54,968 nt of DNA from Candidatus Zixiibacteriota bacterium (lineage in GTDB: Bacteria > Zixibacteria > MSB-5A5 > GN15 > FEB-12): positions 1-54,968 of the forward strand of contig JBFMGC010000017.1 in NCBI GenBank assembly GCA_040752815.1, written 5' to 3'. Of the stretch, positions 44,844-52,931 are shown one piece after another. Position 1 is the stretch's first letter, and each line of letters starts with the position of its first letter. The notes under the pieces are model-generated. The model ran no database searches, was not told where the DNA came from, and saw nothing but the letters and a program-made list of their open reading frames with translations. The position numbers and the translations under genes are program-made.

Positions 44844-45653
44844 TTAATCGTGATCATAGTTAATCTCATAGCTGCCAGCTACATCGTATCCGGGAAGGAT
44901 TCTGGACCCAGGCAGGTCTTCGTGGACGTCTAACCCGTCATCCAGCATTGCTACGATTACGGGGCTCTCAAGGCCCACAAAATCCCATACCGAAGCGCTA
45001 TTGAACTGCCCTATCACCTTTTTCGTCTGAGGCTGATAGTTGTGATAATAATCGTACAACATGTACGAAGTAGTGGAAATACGAGCTCTGAAGTCCGGAT
45101 GCGAGTAGATGGTCTGTTCGAGATCGTAGTAGGCGTTGGCTACGTCAAGCATCTGAAGGCCGGTCGAGGCCGTGTTTTTCAACACGTAAACATTCGACAT
45201 TCCCTCGATTTCATGGTCAACGACCACACCGAAGGCCTCGTTGATGCTGTCGACTGCCTGAGCACTGACGAACTCTTCGAAGGCAACGAGAAAGCGGTCG
45301 CCATTCAGCACCGGCTGACCGCTTTCGTCCAGGTAGAACGGCTCCACAAGATCGACGCCCGGAATAGCCCCGAGGGTATCAAGAAACTCCTGATAGCCTG
45401 GCGCTGCCGCGAGCGAGAGCACGACAAACCCCGCCGGCGCTTCCTCCCCAGGCGCACCGGTAACCCTTTCCAGTACGCTCACGGCATCTTCCAACTCCGT
45501 AGTACTGAAACCACCCACCGGTTTGACCGAGACCCGCGTCGTATCGATGGCCAAGGGCACGGTCTCACCCACGCCGTGCCAATACTGTGCGGTAGCCGCC
45601 GAAGCCAGCAGCACAAACAGGCAGTTACCCGCGCAAACCCTGATCGTTCCCAT
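44844..45653 (-). CDS. Subtilisin-family protease, N-terminal part ending at a premature TAA
   Basis: 269 residues. GGAGGA 7 nt before the ATG. Signal peptide (CLFVLLASAATA), then about 180 residues of propeptide-like sequence (GVDLVEPFYLDESGQPVLNGD), then the start of the peptidase domain with catalytic Asp238 in VAMLDDGLDV. The frame stops in YDHD at TAA 44846-44844, before the His and Ser motifs, which lie in the same frame downstream (43782-44843). So the gene, 623 codons in all, is broken by one nonsense codon, or the base is a sequencing error. Without read-through the product is inactive. Confidence 0.82.
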   Translation of the reverse strand: MGTIRVCAGNCLFVLLASAATAQYWHGVGETVPLAIDTTRVSVKPVGGFSTTELEDAVSVLERVTGAPGEEAPAGFVVLSLAAAPGYQEFLDTLGAIPGVDLVEPFYLDESGQPVLNGDRFLVAFEEFVSAQAVDSINEAFGVVVDHEIEGMSNVYVLKNTASTGLQMLDVANAYYDLEQTIYSHPDFRARISTTSYMLYDYYHNYQPQTKKVIGQFNSASVWDFVGLESPVIVAMLDDGLDVHEDLPGSRILPGYDVAGSYEINYDHD

Positions 45654-45757
45654 GATTGTTCCTCCAATCCGAAGACCGAGAGTGTTTATTTACAGCTTTG
45701 TCGACGAGTGACAAAGCCACCTCTTCACACCTCTTCCGAGCCTTTAGCGCCCCAACA

Positions 45758-47083
45758 TTACCGCGCGACCTGGCACGCCAGTCCCTCCTGCCATTGAGTC
45801 CCGCGCCGATAGTGAACAATACTCATACGACCCAGATCGACAGTGATCGCAGCGTGCGGATATCCTGAGCATAGCAAAACCAGCCAGCGACCATCGGGAG
45901 TGACACAATTAAAGTCGACTAGCCCGCCTGTATCCTCCAAATCAGGAAATATGCCATACATGCTCATCCGGCTGACTGTGTTTTTAGAAGCATCGTAGAT
46001 GCGCAAGTCGTAATCGCCCGGCCCCCAGAGCATATCCCCAGGATTCGTGTAGAAGGCGAAATCCCCATTAGGTGTGACGGCCAGGCCGCCTCCGCCCGGC
46101 CAGAAGTACTCAGTGAATATGATTGAATCTGCCTCAACATCGTACACTGCGAATACGCGCTGCACACTGTTGGCCAGTAACAAGTACCATCTGGTTTCAT
46201 CGGGCGACGGGACAATCGCACCGACCAAGTACCCTTCAAACTGCCTGGTGGTCACCGAGTATGAATTATTACTCAGGTCCAGGCGGAACGCATGATATGT
46301 TCCGCGTGTGAAGCCGTACAATCGCTGGCTGTTTTGTGAAAATACCAAGCCCACAAGCGCGCTGTCGCGATAGAGTTCGGAATAATCCGAGGTTCTGAAG
46401 ATACGAAGCACGCCACCAATCGCCGCAAGGAGTTTCCCGTCGGGGGAGGCGGCCTGTACCGTTCCCAGTGGCAGATTGGCCAGAACCGGCACAGTGTCTC
46501 CGTTTTCAATAGAATCGAGTGCTACAATGCGCGCATACCCGCCCCCGCTGGGGCGATATCCCAGCTTGCCGTCGGCTGATACGCTCAGACGTCCCCGCCC
46601 CGGTATATAGAAGGAATCCAATTCGTTGGTTGTAGGATGATAAGCGAAGTACCACCCTTCGTTTACCTTGCCCCAGAAGTACGCTGTGTAGTCCTTCGGC
46701 GGCGGACAGTCCGGCAGCTCCTCGCCGGTAATATAGAGATATTCGATAAGCAGCATCACGTCGGCTAAGTCGATCACGCCTGACGAGTCGCCGTCGATAT
46801 CGGCCTCGTCCAGACCTGGCGCGTCGATCCCGGAGATGAAAAGGTGATCGATCAACATGGTCACGTCACCGATAGAGACCTGATCGAGCGGATCACAGTT
46901 GATATTCCCCAGTTTGCCGGTGCAGAAACAGTCGGCCCCCATAACAATGTCAGAGGTTCCCGCGTGCAACACTATGGCTAGTAGCACTGCCAGGAATAGA
47001 CGTCCCGGACAAACCCGACCCCGCTCGGTTCTTACCCGCCTCTTGCTGCACGTTGATGAAAGTTCAGCCCGCGCCTTTCCCAT
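45758..47083 (-). CDS. Secreted beta-propeller protein with N-terminal dockerin repeats
   Basis: 441 residues from ATG 47083, chosen because it precedes the signal segment (RLFLAVLLAIVLHAGTS); longer starts only add non-signal sequence, and the ribosome site is weak. Right after the signal come two dockerin-like units (SIGDVTMLIDHLFISG, LADVMLLIEYLYITG, about 65-130). The rest has propeller-type repeats (GRGRLSVSADGKLGY, VQAASPDGKLLAAIGG, GGGLAVTPNGDFAFYT, NCVTPDGRWLVLL), as in YncE/WD40-like folds. The N-terminal dockerin place is unusual. It may recognise sugars or proteins outside the cell. Third dockerin-bearing gene in a 9.5-kb stretch. Confidence 0.82.
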   Translation of the reverse strand: MGKARAELSSTCSKRRVRTERGRVCPGRLFLAVLLAIVLHAGTSDIVMGADCFCTGKLGNINCDPLDQVSIGDVTMLIDHLFISGIDAPGLDEADIDGDSSGVIDLADVMLLIEYLYITGEELPDCPPPKDYTAYFWGKVNEGWYFAYHPTTNELDSFYIPGRGRLSVSADGKLGYRPSGGGYARIVALDSIENGDTVPVLANLPLGTVQAASPDGKLLAAIGGVLRIFRTSDYSELYRDSALVGLVFSQNSQRLYGFTRGTYHAFRLDLSNNSYSVTTRQFEGYLVGAIVPSPDETRWYLLLANSVQRVFAVYDVEADSIIFTEYFWPGGGGLAVTPNGDFAFYTNPGDMLWGPGDYDLRIYDASKNTVSRMSMYGIFPDLEDTGGLVDFNCVTPDGRWLVLLCSGYPHAAITVDLGRMSIVHYRRGTQWQEGLACQVAR

Positions 47084-47245
47084 AGACTCATACCCGCATG
47101 GCGCTTCCCAGTTGATTACACTAAAAATCAACCTGGGCGGGGGGATTCTGTCAAGAGTTTTCTTTCGAGAATAAGCTGACACTCAGACCTCTTTAACCTT
47201 GAAACTGGGGTTGTCAAAACGACCACGCCCTGCTACCATTATGCC

Positions 47246-47857
47246 GTGAACAAGCCAGAAAACCGAAACAGAATCCATGTGCGCGAGATCGGCCCGGACG
47301 ACTGGCCGGTAATCAGCGAACTGTTCGGCGAGCGCGGAGCCTGCGGCGGATGCTGGTGCATGCACTGGCGCCGCGAAAAAAGAGGCAAAGCATGGGAGGA
47401 GCTCAAGGGCGAACCGAACAAACGCGCGTTCAAGAAGCTGATCGAATCCGACCAGGCGCACGGGATTGTCGCATTCTCCGGTGACCATCCGATCGGCTGG
47501 TGTTCATTCGGACGTCGCTCCGAGTTTCCTCGCCTGCTCCGTACGAAGGCTTATCAGTTGTCCGATGAAACTGCCGGCACACAGGCCGGAATCTGGTCAG
47601 TCAATTGTCTCTTCCTCGACAAATCGTACCGCAACATGGGTGTGTCGCAACTGCTGGTCGACGCTGCCGTGAAGGCGATTCGCAAGCGCAAAGGAAAGGT
47701 GGTCGAAGCGTATCCGGTGACGCTTACCCAGGACGGACAGAAACTGCCGGCGGCGTTTGCCTTTACTGGTCCGGAGATCATCTATCAGCGACTCGGATTC
47801 AAAGAGGTGCAGCGGCTAGCCCGGTCGCGCCCGCTTTATCGCCTGGAGCTGGCTTAG
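47246..47857 (+). CDS. GNAT-family N-acetyltransferase
   Basis: 203 residues from GTG 47246. GNAT fold: N-terminal strand VREIGPDDWPVISELF, the Cys-rich segment GACGGCWCMHWR typical of one uncharacterised GNAT group, the central strand GIWSVNCLFLDKSYRN-MGVSQ carrying the acetyl-CoA loop (normally Q/RxxGxG/A, here RNMGVS), and the final GPEIIYQRLGFKEVQ. Transfers an acetyl group to an unknown amine. Its TAG overlaps the GTG of the following transporter by 1 nt, and three genes in a row overlap. Confidence 0.88.
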   Translation: MNKPENRNRIHVREIGPDDWPVISELFGERGACGGCWCMHWRREKRGKAWEELKGEPNKRAFKKLIESDQAHGIVAFSGDHPIGWCSFGRRSEFPRLLRTKAYQLSDETAGTQAGIWSVNCLFLDKSYRNMGVSQLLVDAAVKAIRKRKGKVVEAYPVTLTQDGQKLPAAFAFTGPEIIYQRLGFKEVQRLARSRPLYRLELA

Positions 47858-48759
47858 TGGTTGAATTCCCCATATCGGGTGTCGAAACCTGGTGGTGGCT
47901 GCCGACCCTGGTGGCATTCTGCATCTCCGCGATAACCTCAACCGGCGGTGTCACCGGCGCATTCATCCTTTTGCCGTTCACGGTGTCGATTCTCGGTTAC
48001 AGCTCCCCCGGAGTCAGCCCTACTAATCTGCTCTATAACGTGTTCGCGATTCCGTCGGGTGTGTGGCGGTTTCATCAGGAACGGCGCATGCTCTGGTCGC
48101 TGGCCTGGGCCACGACTATCGCCACCCTGCCGGGGCAGACAATCGGCGCCATCATTCGCCTGAAGTACCTGCCTGACGCCCGTTCATTCAAACTGTTCGC
48201 CGGATTCGTGCTATTGTACTTGGGCGGCAAACTTATTCAGGACCTAATCAAGCGGCAGGCCGCCAACGGCCCGACCACGAACGCCACTGGCCATCGCATG
48301 ATCACCCGGCAGCATCTCGGTGTGCGCACGCTGAGCTACGATTACGAGGGCGCCACCTATTCGATCACCACGTGGCCGGTGGTGCTGATTTCGTTTGTCG
48401 TGGGAATCGTGGGCGGCATCTACGGTATCGGCGGAGGAGCGTTGCTCTCGCCGTATTTTGTCGCAATCTACCAACTGCCGGTACATTCGATAGCCGGTGC
48501 GATGCTGCTCGGCACGTTTCTATCATCTGTGGTCGGTGTCATTGTCTACATGGTGGTGAGCCCGTTCTTCACACCAGAGGGGGCGATTATAATGCCGGAC
48601 TGGCTGCTGGGCCTGGCGTTTGGGGTGGGCGGCGCGATAGGTGTGTATGTTGGCGCACGGATGCAGCGCTACGTGCCGCCGCGAGTCATCAAGTGGGTTC
48701 TGGTGGCCGCGCTGCTCTGGATTGCGGCCCAGTACATAGGGGGATTCTTCCGGCGATGA
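47857..48759 (+). CDS. TauE/SafE-family sulfite/organosulfonate exporter-type permease
   Basis: 300 residues from GTG 47857, the G shared with the previous stop (GGAG 8 nt upstream). Eight to nine membrane helices; the two family repeats are visible: AITSTGGVTGAFILLPF (about 20-36) and VVGIVGGIYGIGGGALLSPYF (about 180-200). Such proteins move sulfite, sulfonates or other small anions. The middle has a soluble loop (about 125-165) with GHRMITRQHLGVRTLSYDYEG. The stop overlaps the next ATG (ATGA), so the three genes are coupled. Substrate unknown. Confidence 0.9.
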   Translation: MVEFPISGVETWWWLPTLVAFCISAITSTGGVTGAFILLPFTVSILGYSSPGVSPTNLLYNVFAIPSGVWRFHQERRMLWSLAWATTIATLPGQTIGAIIRLKYLPDARSFKLFAGFVLLYLGGKLIQDLIKRQAANGPTTNATGHRMITRQHLGVRTLSYDYEGATYSITTWPVVLISFVVGIVGGIYGIGGGALLSPYFVAIYQLPVHSIAGAMLLGTFLSSVVGVIVYMVVSPFFTPEGAIIMPDWLLGLAFGVGGAIGVYVGARMQRYVPPRVIKWVLVAALLWIAAQYIGGFFRR

Positions 48760-49361
48760 ACCGGATCGACACTATCGTATTTGATCTGGGCAATGTCATC
48801 CTGCCGTTCGACCCGCTGAAACCCTGTGCGACCTTGGGAGAGATGATCGGCAAGAGCGCCGAGGAAGTCGCCCACCTGATCTATGATAGCAATCTGGAAC
48901 GCCGTTTCGAGCAGGGGAGGATCGACGGAGCGGCGTTCACGAGGGGCGTATCCGAGGCGCTCGACCTGAATCTCGCCGAGAGCGAATTCCGTGAACTATG
49001 GGCGGACATGTTCACCGAGAATCAGGAAGTGTCGGACATAGTCAGGGAGCTTAAGCCGTACCACCGCCTAATGCTCATGTCGAACACCAATCACTGGCAC
49101 TGGCGTCATGCGTTTCTGCACTTCCCGATCGTGTCCGAGTTCGAGAGCTATGTACTGTCGTTCGAGGTAGGCGAGCTCAAGCCGCACCCGGCAATCTACC
49201 GCGCCGCACTGGCGAAGGCGGGAGCGGACCGGTCGGTTCTGTTCATCGATGATATTGAGGTAAATGTCAATGCCGCCCGGATAATGGGGATTGCGGGGAT
49301 TCACTTCTGTTCAGCAAAGCAGCTGCGCAGGGAGTTGATCGCGCTCGGATGCAAGCTCTAA
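48756..49361 (+). CDS. HAD-superfamily hydrolase, subfamily IA
   Basis: 201 residues from ATG 48756, overlapping the preceding TGA. Motif I is DTIVFDLGNVILPFDP: the nucleophile Asp is followed by Leu-Gly, as in HAD-IA proteins of the YihX type. Motif II LMLMSNTNHWHWR, motif III ELKPHPAIYRAAL (Lys), and motif IV VLFIDDIEVNVNAA are intact. So a phosphatase, possibly of sugar phosphates or nucleotides. The stop overlaps the convergent DinB gene by 4 nt. Confidence 0.92.
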   Translation: MNRIDTIVFDLGNVILPFDPLKPCATLGEMIGKSAEEVAHLIYDSNLERRFEQGRIDGAAFTRGVSEALDLNLAESEFRELWADMFTENQEVSDIVRELKPYHRLMLMSNTNHWHWRHAFLHFPIVSEFESYVLSFEVGELKPHPAIYRAALAKAGADRSVLFIDDIEVNVNAARIMGIAGIHFCSAKQLRRELIALGCKL

Positions 49362-49846
49362 CGGATCAAACGATCGCCGCCCAGCAACCTTACAAGATAG
49401 GCCATCTGACCCACGTGATACGCCTCGTGGAGCGCGCCGAATGAGATTATCCCGCCGACCGTGTTGACCGTGCCGGGAACCTGCACCGTGAACGACGGGG
49501 CCCCGTCGAGCTCACCATCTGCAATCGTTTCAAGCCGCTTCAACATCGGATCAGTTATCTTGTTGAATGAGGTTATGATTTGATCGAGCGATGGATACGC
49601 CGCCGGCTCCTGGGGGCGGGCCCCCAGATCAAAAAGTTCGGTCCAGCGAAACGTGGTTTTGATGCCCATGGTGGTCGCGATCTTGTGACGATAGAAGGTG
49701 ATATGACCGGCGAGAAAGCGAAAGGAGTTGCCGATATCGAGGGGGCGATGATCGATGTCTTTGATATCGAGCAGTTCAGTGGCGCGTCGAAACAGGCCGG
49801 TGTTAATCCGATACAGATCAGCGGTGTATGCAATCCTCGGTACCAT
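49358..49846 (-). CDS. DinB-fold protein, paralogue 1
   Basis: 162 residues from ATG 49846; no good ribosome site, and longer frames through 50095 run into repeat sequence and are rejected. Four-helix DinB/YfiT fold with the His triad: GHITFYRHKIA and LHEAYHVGQMAYLVRLLGG. The family binds divalent metals and includes thiol transferases and stress-induced proteins. It ends convergently with the HAD gene. A second DinB gene lies 340 nt upstream on the same strand with the same length and motif order, pointing to duplication. Confidence 0.85.
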   Translation of the reverse strand: MVPRIAYTADLYRINTGLFRRATELLDIKDIDHRPLDIGNSFRFLAGHITFYRHKIATTMGIKTTFRWTELFDLGARPQEPAAYPSLDQIITSFNKITDPMLKRLETIADGELDGAPSFTVQVPGTVNTVGGIISFGALHEAYHVGQMAYLVRLLGGDRLIR

Positions 49847-49941
49847 GGTTCGTGGTTGCAAGGTAGGCGATTCCTGCGTGAAGCACAAGCGAACAAATGT
49901 GGAACAGTTTGATTGCAGCATAAAGTCCGGAAGCATAGTAG

Positions 49942-49973
49942 GTCGAAACGAGCCCGCTTCGGGCCGTTTCGAC
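49942..49973. repeat. GTCGAAACG-type hairpin repeat, copy 2
   Basis: Arms GTCGAAACG (49942-49950) and CGTTTCGAC (49965-49973), around AGCCCGCTTCGGGC. Related to 37561-37598: the 15-nt end GTAGGTCGAAACGAG is the reverse complement of the right end there. Confidence 0.65.
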
Positions 49974-50027
49974 ATCGCCCACGGTCGCGCTGACCATCCT
50001 TGCCACCTTGCGACGCTCCTCCGAGAT

Positions 50028-50047
50028 CCCACCCGCAAGCAGGTGGG
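50028..50047. repeat. GGGTGGG-type hairpin repeat
   Basis: CCCACCCGC-AA-GCAGGTGGG, one mismatch from the dyad at 40802-40821. Confidence 0.6.
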
Positions 50048-50187
50048 CCGCCGGTCGATGGTAGTCGTCGCGAGAGAAAAGTCACCCTTCGACAAACTCA
50101 GGGTGACTTGAATGGCAGAATCGCCGGTCGCGCGCTGACGCGAGGGACCTGCCGCTGGCGAGATCTCCCTACGCCACTACCACCTCA

Positions 50188-50670
50188 CTAGCCTACCAGC
50201 TTATCGCAATCGTGAAGTCTCATAATGTACGCCAATTGGCCGACATGGTAGCTTTCATGCAGCGACAGAAATGCGATTGTCCCGGCGGTCGTTTTCTCCA
50301 ACCCCGGTATCTCGAACGCCGCCTCGCCGGCGAGATCGTCCTCGGTAAGCGCGGGAAACCGTTGTCTGATTTTCTCCGAAATATGGCTAAACGCCTTCGT
50401 GATTTCATCAATCGAGGGGTAAGCCGACGATTCCTGCAGAGGCGCGCCGAAGCTGTACAGCTTCTCCCATTCCACGTTTTCGTTCAGACCGATCGCCTTG
50501 GCCAGCATATAGCGATGCGCAGTGATGTGGCCGAATACCCAGCGGAAGGAGTTGGCTTTTTCGATTGGCCGGGAGTCGATTACCTCGGGTTTCATCTGCT
50601 TGAGGGCCTTGAGTACAAGTTTTTCGGTGATCAGATATAGTTCGCTTACTAGTTTGATTCGTGGGTGCAT
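50188..50670 (-). CDS. DinB-fold protein, paralogue 2
   Basis: 160 residues from ATG 50670 with AAGGAG 6 nt upstream. Same fold and motifs as paralogue 1: FGHITAHRYMLA and LHESYHVGQLAYIMRLH. The metal-binding His pattern is complete. Otherwise divergent sequence, so the duplication is not recent. Possible thiol-linked or detoxification function; unknown substrate. Confidence 0.88.
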   Translation of the reverse strand: MHPRIKLVSELYLITEKLVLKALKQMKPEVIDSRPIEKANSFRWVFGHITAHRYMLAKAIGLNENVEWEKLYSFGAPLQESSAYPSIDEITKAFSHISEKIRQRFPALTEDDLAGEAAFEIPGLEKTTAGTIAFLSLHESYHVGQLAYIMRLHDCDKLVG

Positions 50671-50845
50671 ATCTGCTCCTTGGTGGTTGGGTCTTTGCGT
50701 CTGCAACAATGCGGCCGGGCCGGCGGTTCATATGGATTTCATTTCTGTGATTCATCGGCCAACGGCCAAGCCAACGGAATCGGTGTCACGAGGTTTCCGA
50801 CGAACCGTATCCCTCCGATTGCCCGGTGCGACTGATTCCTGTTCT

Positions 50846-50864
50846 CCACCCGCAAGTGGGTGGG
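50846..50864. repeat. GGGTGGG-type hairpin repeat
   Basis: CCACCCGC-AA-GTGGGTGGG, another member of the family. A second small hairpin GTTGGCG/CGCCAAC lies just beyond (50884-50909). Between DinB paralogue 2 and clpX. Confidence 0.55.
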
Positions 50865-50933
50865 CTGCCAGTCCGCGCGCGGTGTTGGCGCACGGGGACG
50901 TACGCCAACCAGGACTCTGGAAGTCTTGTAGCC

Positions 50934-52211
50934 TTACCCCGCTTTGCGCTTGGACTTGAGCACCATGCGCGGGGGTTCCCCCTCGAGAATGGTCGCGGCC
51001 GTGACCACGATCTCAACCACGTCGTCACGCGACGGTATCTCGAAGAGCGTGCTGAGCATCGCCTTCTCGAATATCGAACGCAGCGCCCGCGCGCCGGTCT
51101 TGCGATTGAGTGCGATCTGCACGGCGGCGTCCAGAGCGGAAGGTTGGAACGTCAGCTTGACATTCTCGAGTTCGAGCATCTTGGCGTACTGCTTGGACAG
51201 GGCGTTCTTCGGCTTGGTCAAAATGCTTAGCATCGCCTCGCGATCGAGTGGCCGCAGCGACGCGGTCACCGGCAGGCGCCCGACCATCTCCGGAATCAGT
51301 CCGTACTCGATCAGATCCGCAGGAATTACGTGGTCCAGGATTTCAGCCGAACCGGCATCGAGCGTGCGGCTCTCCGCCTCGAACCCGACAACTTTGTTGC
51401 CGAGACGGCGCGCGACAACCTTCTCCAGCCCGTCGAATGCCCCGCCGCAGATGAAGAGAATGTTGGTGGTATCGATCTGCACAAACGCCTGCTCGGGATG
51501 TTTGCGGCCGCCTCGAGGCGGGATGTTCGCAACCGTACCCTCGAGGATTTTCAGGAGACCCTGCTGCACGCCCTCGCCGGAGACATCGCGCGTGATCGAC
51601 GGGTTCCCGTCCTTGCGGGCGATTTTGTCGATCTCGTCGATATAGATAATCCCCAGCTCAGTCTTGCGCGGATTGAAATTGGAGGCTTGAAACAGGCGCA
51701 CGAGAATATTCTCGACATCCTCACCTACGTAGCCGGCCTCGGTGAGCACGGTGGCGTCAGCGATCGTGAAGGGCACCTTAAGGAACTTGGCGAGGGAGCG
51801 CGCGATAAGCGTCTTGCCGGTGCCGGTCGGGCCGAGCAGCAGGATATTGGCCTTGTCCAGCTCGACGTCATCACTCTGTCGGGCAAGTTGGCCGGCGCTG
51901 CGCCCTTTCATTACATAGTTGATGCGTTTGTAATGCTGGTAAACCGCGACCGAGACGATCCGCTTGGCCTCTTCCTGGCCGATAACGTACTGGTCGAGAA
52001 ACTCCTTGATATCAGCCGGGCGGGGCAGATCGCGCAGTTCCTCGGTCGGTTCGTAGTCCGGCGCCGCCTGCAGCAGATCGCCGCACAGGGCGACACACTC
52101 GTTGCAGATGAACGATTCGTGTCCCGAGAAGAGCCGCTTGACCTGACTGTGCGGCTTGCCGCAAAACGAGCAGCGCTGGGGTGTGCGGGGTCCGTGTGAT
52201 TCGGCCGTCAT
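50934..52211 (-). CDS. clpX: ATP-dependent Clp protease ATP-binding subunit ClpX
   Basis: 425 residues, the unfoldase that feeds ClpP. N-terminal zinc finger (CSFC at 14-17 and CNEC at 36-39). AAA+ motifs: Walker A GPTGTGKT, Walker [11 protein letters not shown], sensor regions and the conserved ending [14 protein letters not shown]. Length is normal. Together with clpP and tig on the same strand it forms the classical tig-clpP-clpX operon; the gap to clpP is 50 nt. Confidence 0.97.
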   Translation of the reverse strand: MTAESHGPRTPQRCSFCGKPHSQVKRLFSGHESFICNECVALCGDLLQAAPDYEPTEELRDLPRPADIKEFLDQYVIGQEEAKRIVSVAVYQHYKRINYVMKGRSAGQLARQSDDVELDKANILLLGPTGTGKTLIARSLAKFLKVPFTIADATVLTEAGYVGEDVENILVRLFQASNFNPRKTELGIIYIDEIDKIARKDGNPSITRDVSGEGVQQGLLKILEGTVANIPPRGGRKHPEQAFVQIDTTNILFICGGAFDGLEKVVARRLGNKVVGFEAESRTLDAGSAEILDHVIPADLIEYGLIPEMVGRLPVTASLRPLDREAMLSILTKPKNALSKQYAKMLELENVKLTFQPSALDAAVQIALNRKTGARALRSIFEKAMLSTLFEIPSRDDVVEIVVTAATILEGEPPRMVLKSKRKAG

Positions 52212-52261
52212 GGCGACTTTCCTGCTTTCCTATTGAATACGTCCAATTCGCCTCCGGTTCG

Positions 52262-52879
52262 CTACTTCTTCTCCTGCCTCTTGGAGACGTAGATCTTGTC
52301 GATCAGCCCGTATTCTTTTGCCTCTTCGGGCGACATGAAGTAGTTGCGATCCGTGTCTTTCTCTATCCTGTCCAGCGACTGTCCGGTGTGCTTAACCAGC
52401 AGTTCGTTGATTTTGTGCCGGGTCTTTTTGGCCTCCTCGGTCATGATTACCAGATCGGAGACCTGTCCCTGGGCGCCGCCGAGCGGCTGATGTATCATAA
52501 TTCGGCTGTTGGGAAGCGCCGCCCGCTTGCCCGGAGCGCCGGCCATCAGCAGGAACGCCCCTGCCGAGGCCGCCAGCCCCATGCAGGTGGTAGCCACATC
52601 GGGCTTGATAAACTGCATCGTGTCGTACATTGCCAGCATCGCCGAGACCGAGCCGCCGGGCGTGTTGATGTACACAAAGATATCCTTGTCCGGATCCTCG
52701 GCCTCGAGAAAGAGCATCTGGGCCACCACGAGATTAGCCACGTTGTCGTCGATCGGGGTGCCGATGAAAATGATGCGGTCCTTCAGCAGGCGCGAGAAGA
52801 TGTCGTACGCCCGCTCGCCTCGACCGGTCTGTTCCACCACCATCGGTACCAAGTAGTTGCTAACCAGCTTATCGCGCAT
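52262..52879 (-). CDS. clpP: ATP-dependent Clp protease proteolytic subunit ClpP
   Basis: 205 residues from ATG 52879 (AAAGGA just upstream). Serine protease barrel subunit. Nucleophile Ser105 in [14 protein letters not shown] and His130 in [10 protein letters not shown] are intact. The position aligning with the third triad residue reads DTDRNYFMS, with Asn179 where most ClpP have Asp (DRDNFM or DRDFFM). Some ClpP1 paralogues have this Asn, with altered activity. No propeptide is needed before the start. The gene sits between tig (52 nt upstream) and clpX (50 nt downstream). Confidence 0.95.
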   Translation of the reverse strand: MRDKLVSNYLVPMVVEQTGRGERAYDIFSRLLKDRIIFIGTPIDDNVANLVVAQMLFLEAEDPDKDIFVYINTPGGSVSAMLAMYDTMQFIKPDVATTCMGLAASAGAFLLMAGAPGKRAALPNSRIMIHQPLGGAQGQVSDLVIMTEEAKKTRHKINELLVKHTGQSLDRIEKDTDRNYFMSPEEAKEYGLIDKIYVSKRQEKK

Positions 52880-52931
52880 AAGTCCTTTTCCTTGGGTGCG
52901 TCGAGCGCACCGCTGTATCACCAATCCATGT

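Larger units (their letters stand above)
49847..50187. other. Intergenic region with two hairpin repeats
   Basis: Holds the inverted-orientation copy of the GTCGAAACG hairpin (49942-49973) and a CCCACCCGC/GCAGGTGGG hairpin (50028-50047). No supported gene. It may also contain the promoter of the DinB paralogue 1. Confidence 0.5.

Noticed and set aside
44844-44846. Stop-codon reassignment of TAA
   Set aside because: Other genes here use TAA, TGA and TAG as normal ends, so genome-wide recoding is not supported. A local nonsense mutation or error is simpler.
45042-45797. 251-residue frame opposite the subtilisin N-terminal part
   Set aside because: Antisense shadow, rich in His/Arg, with no start signal.
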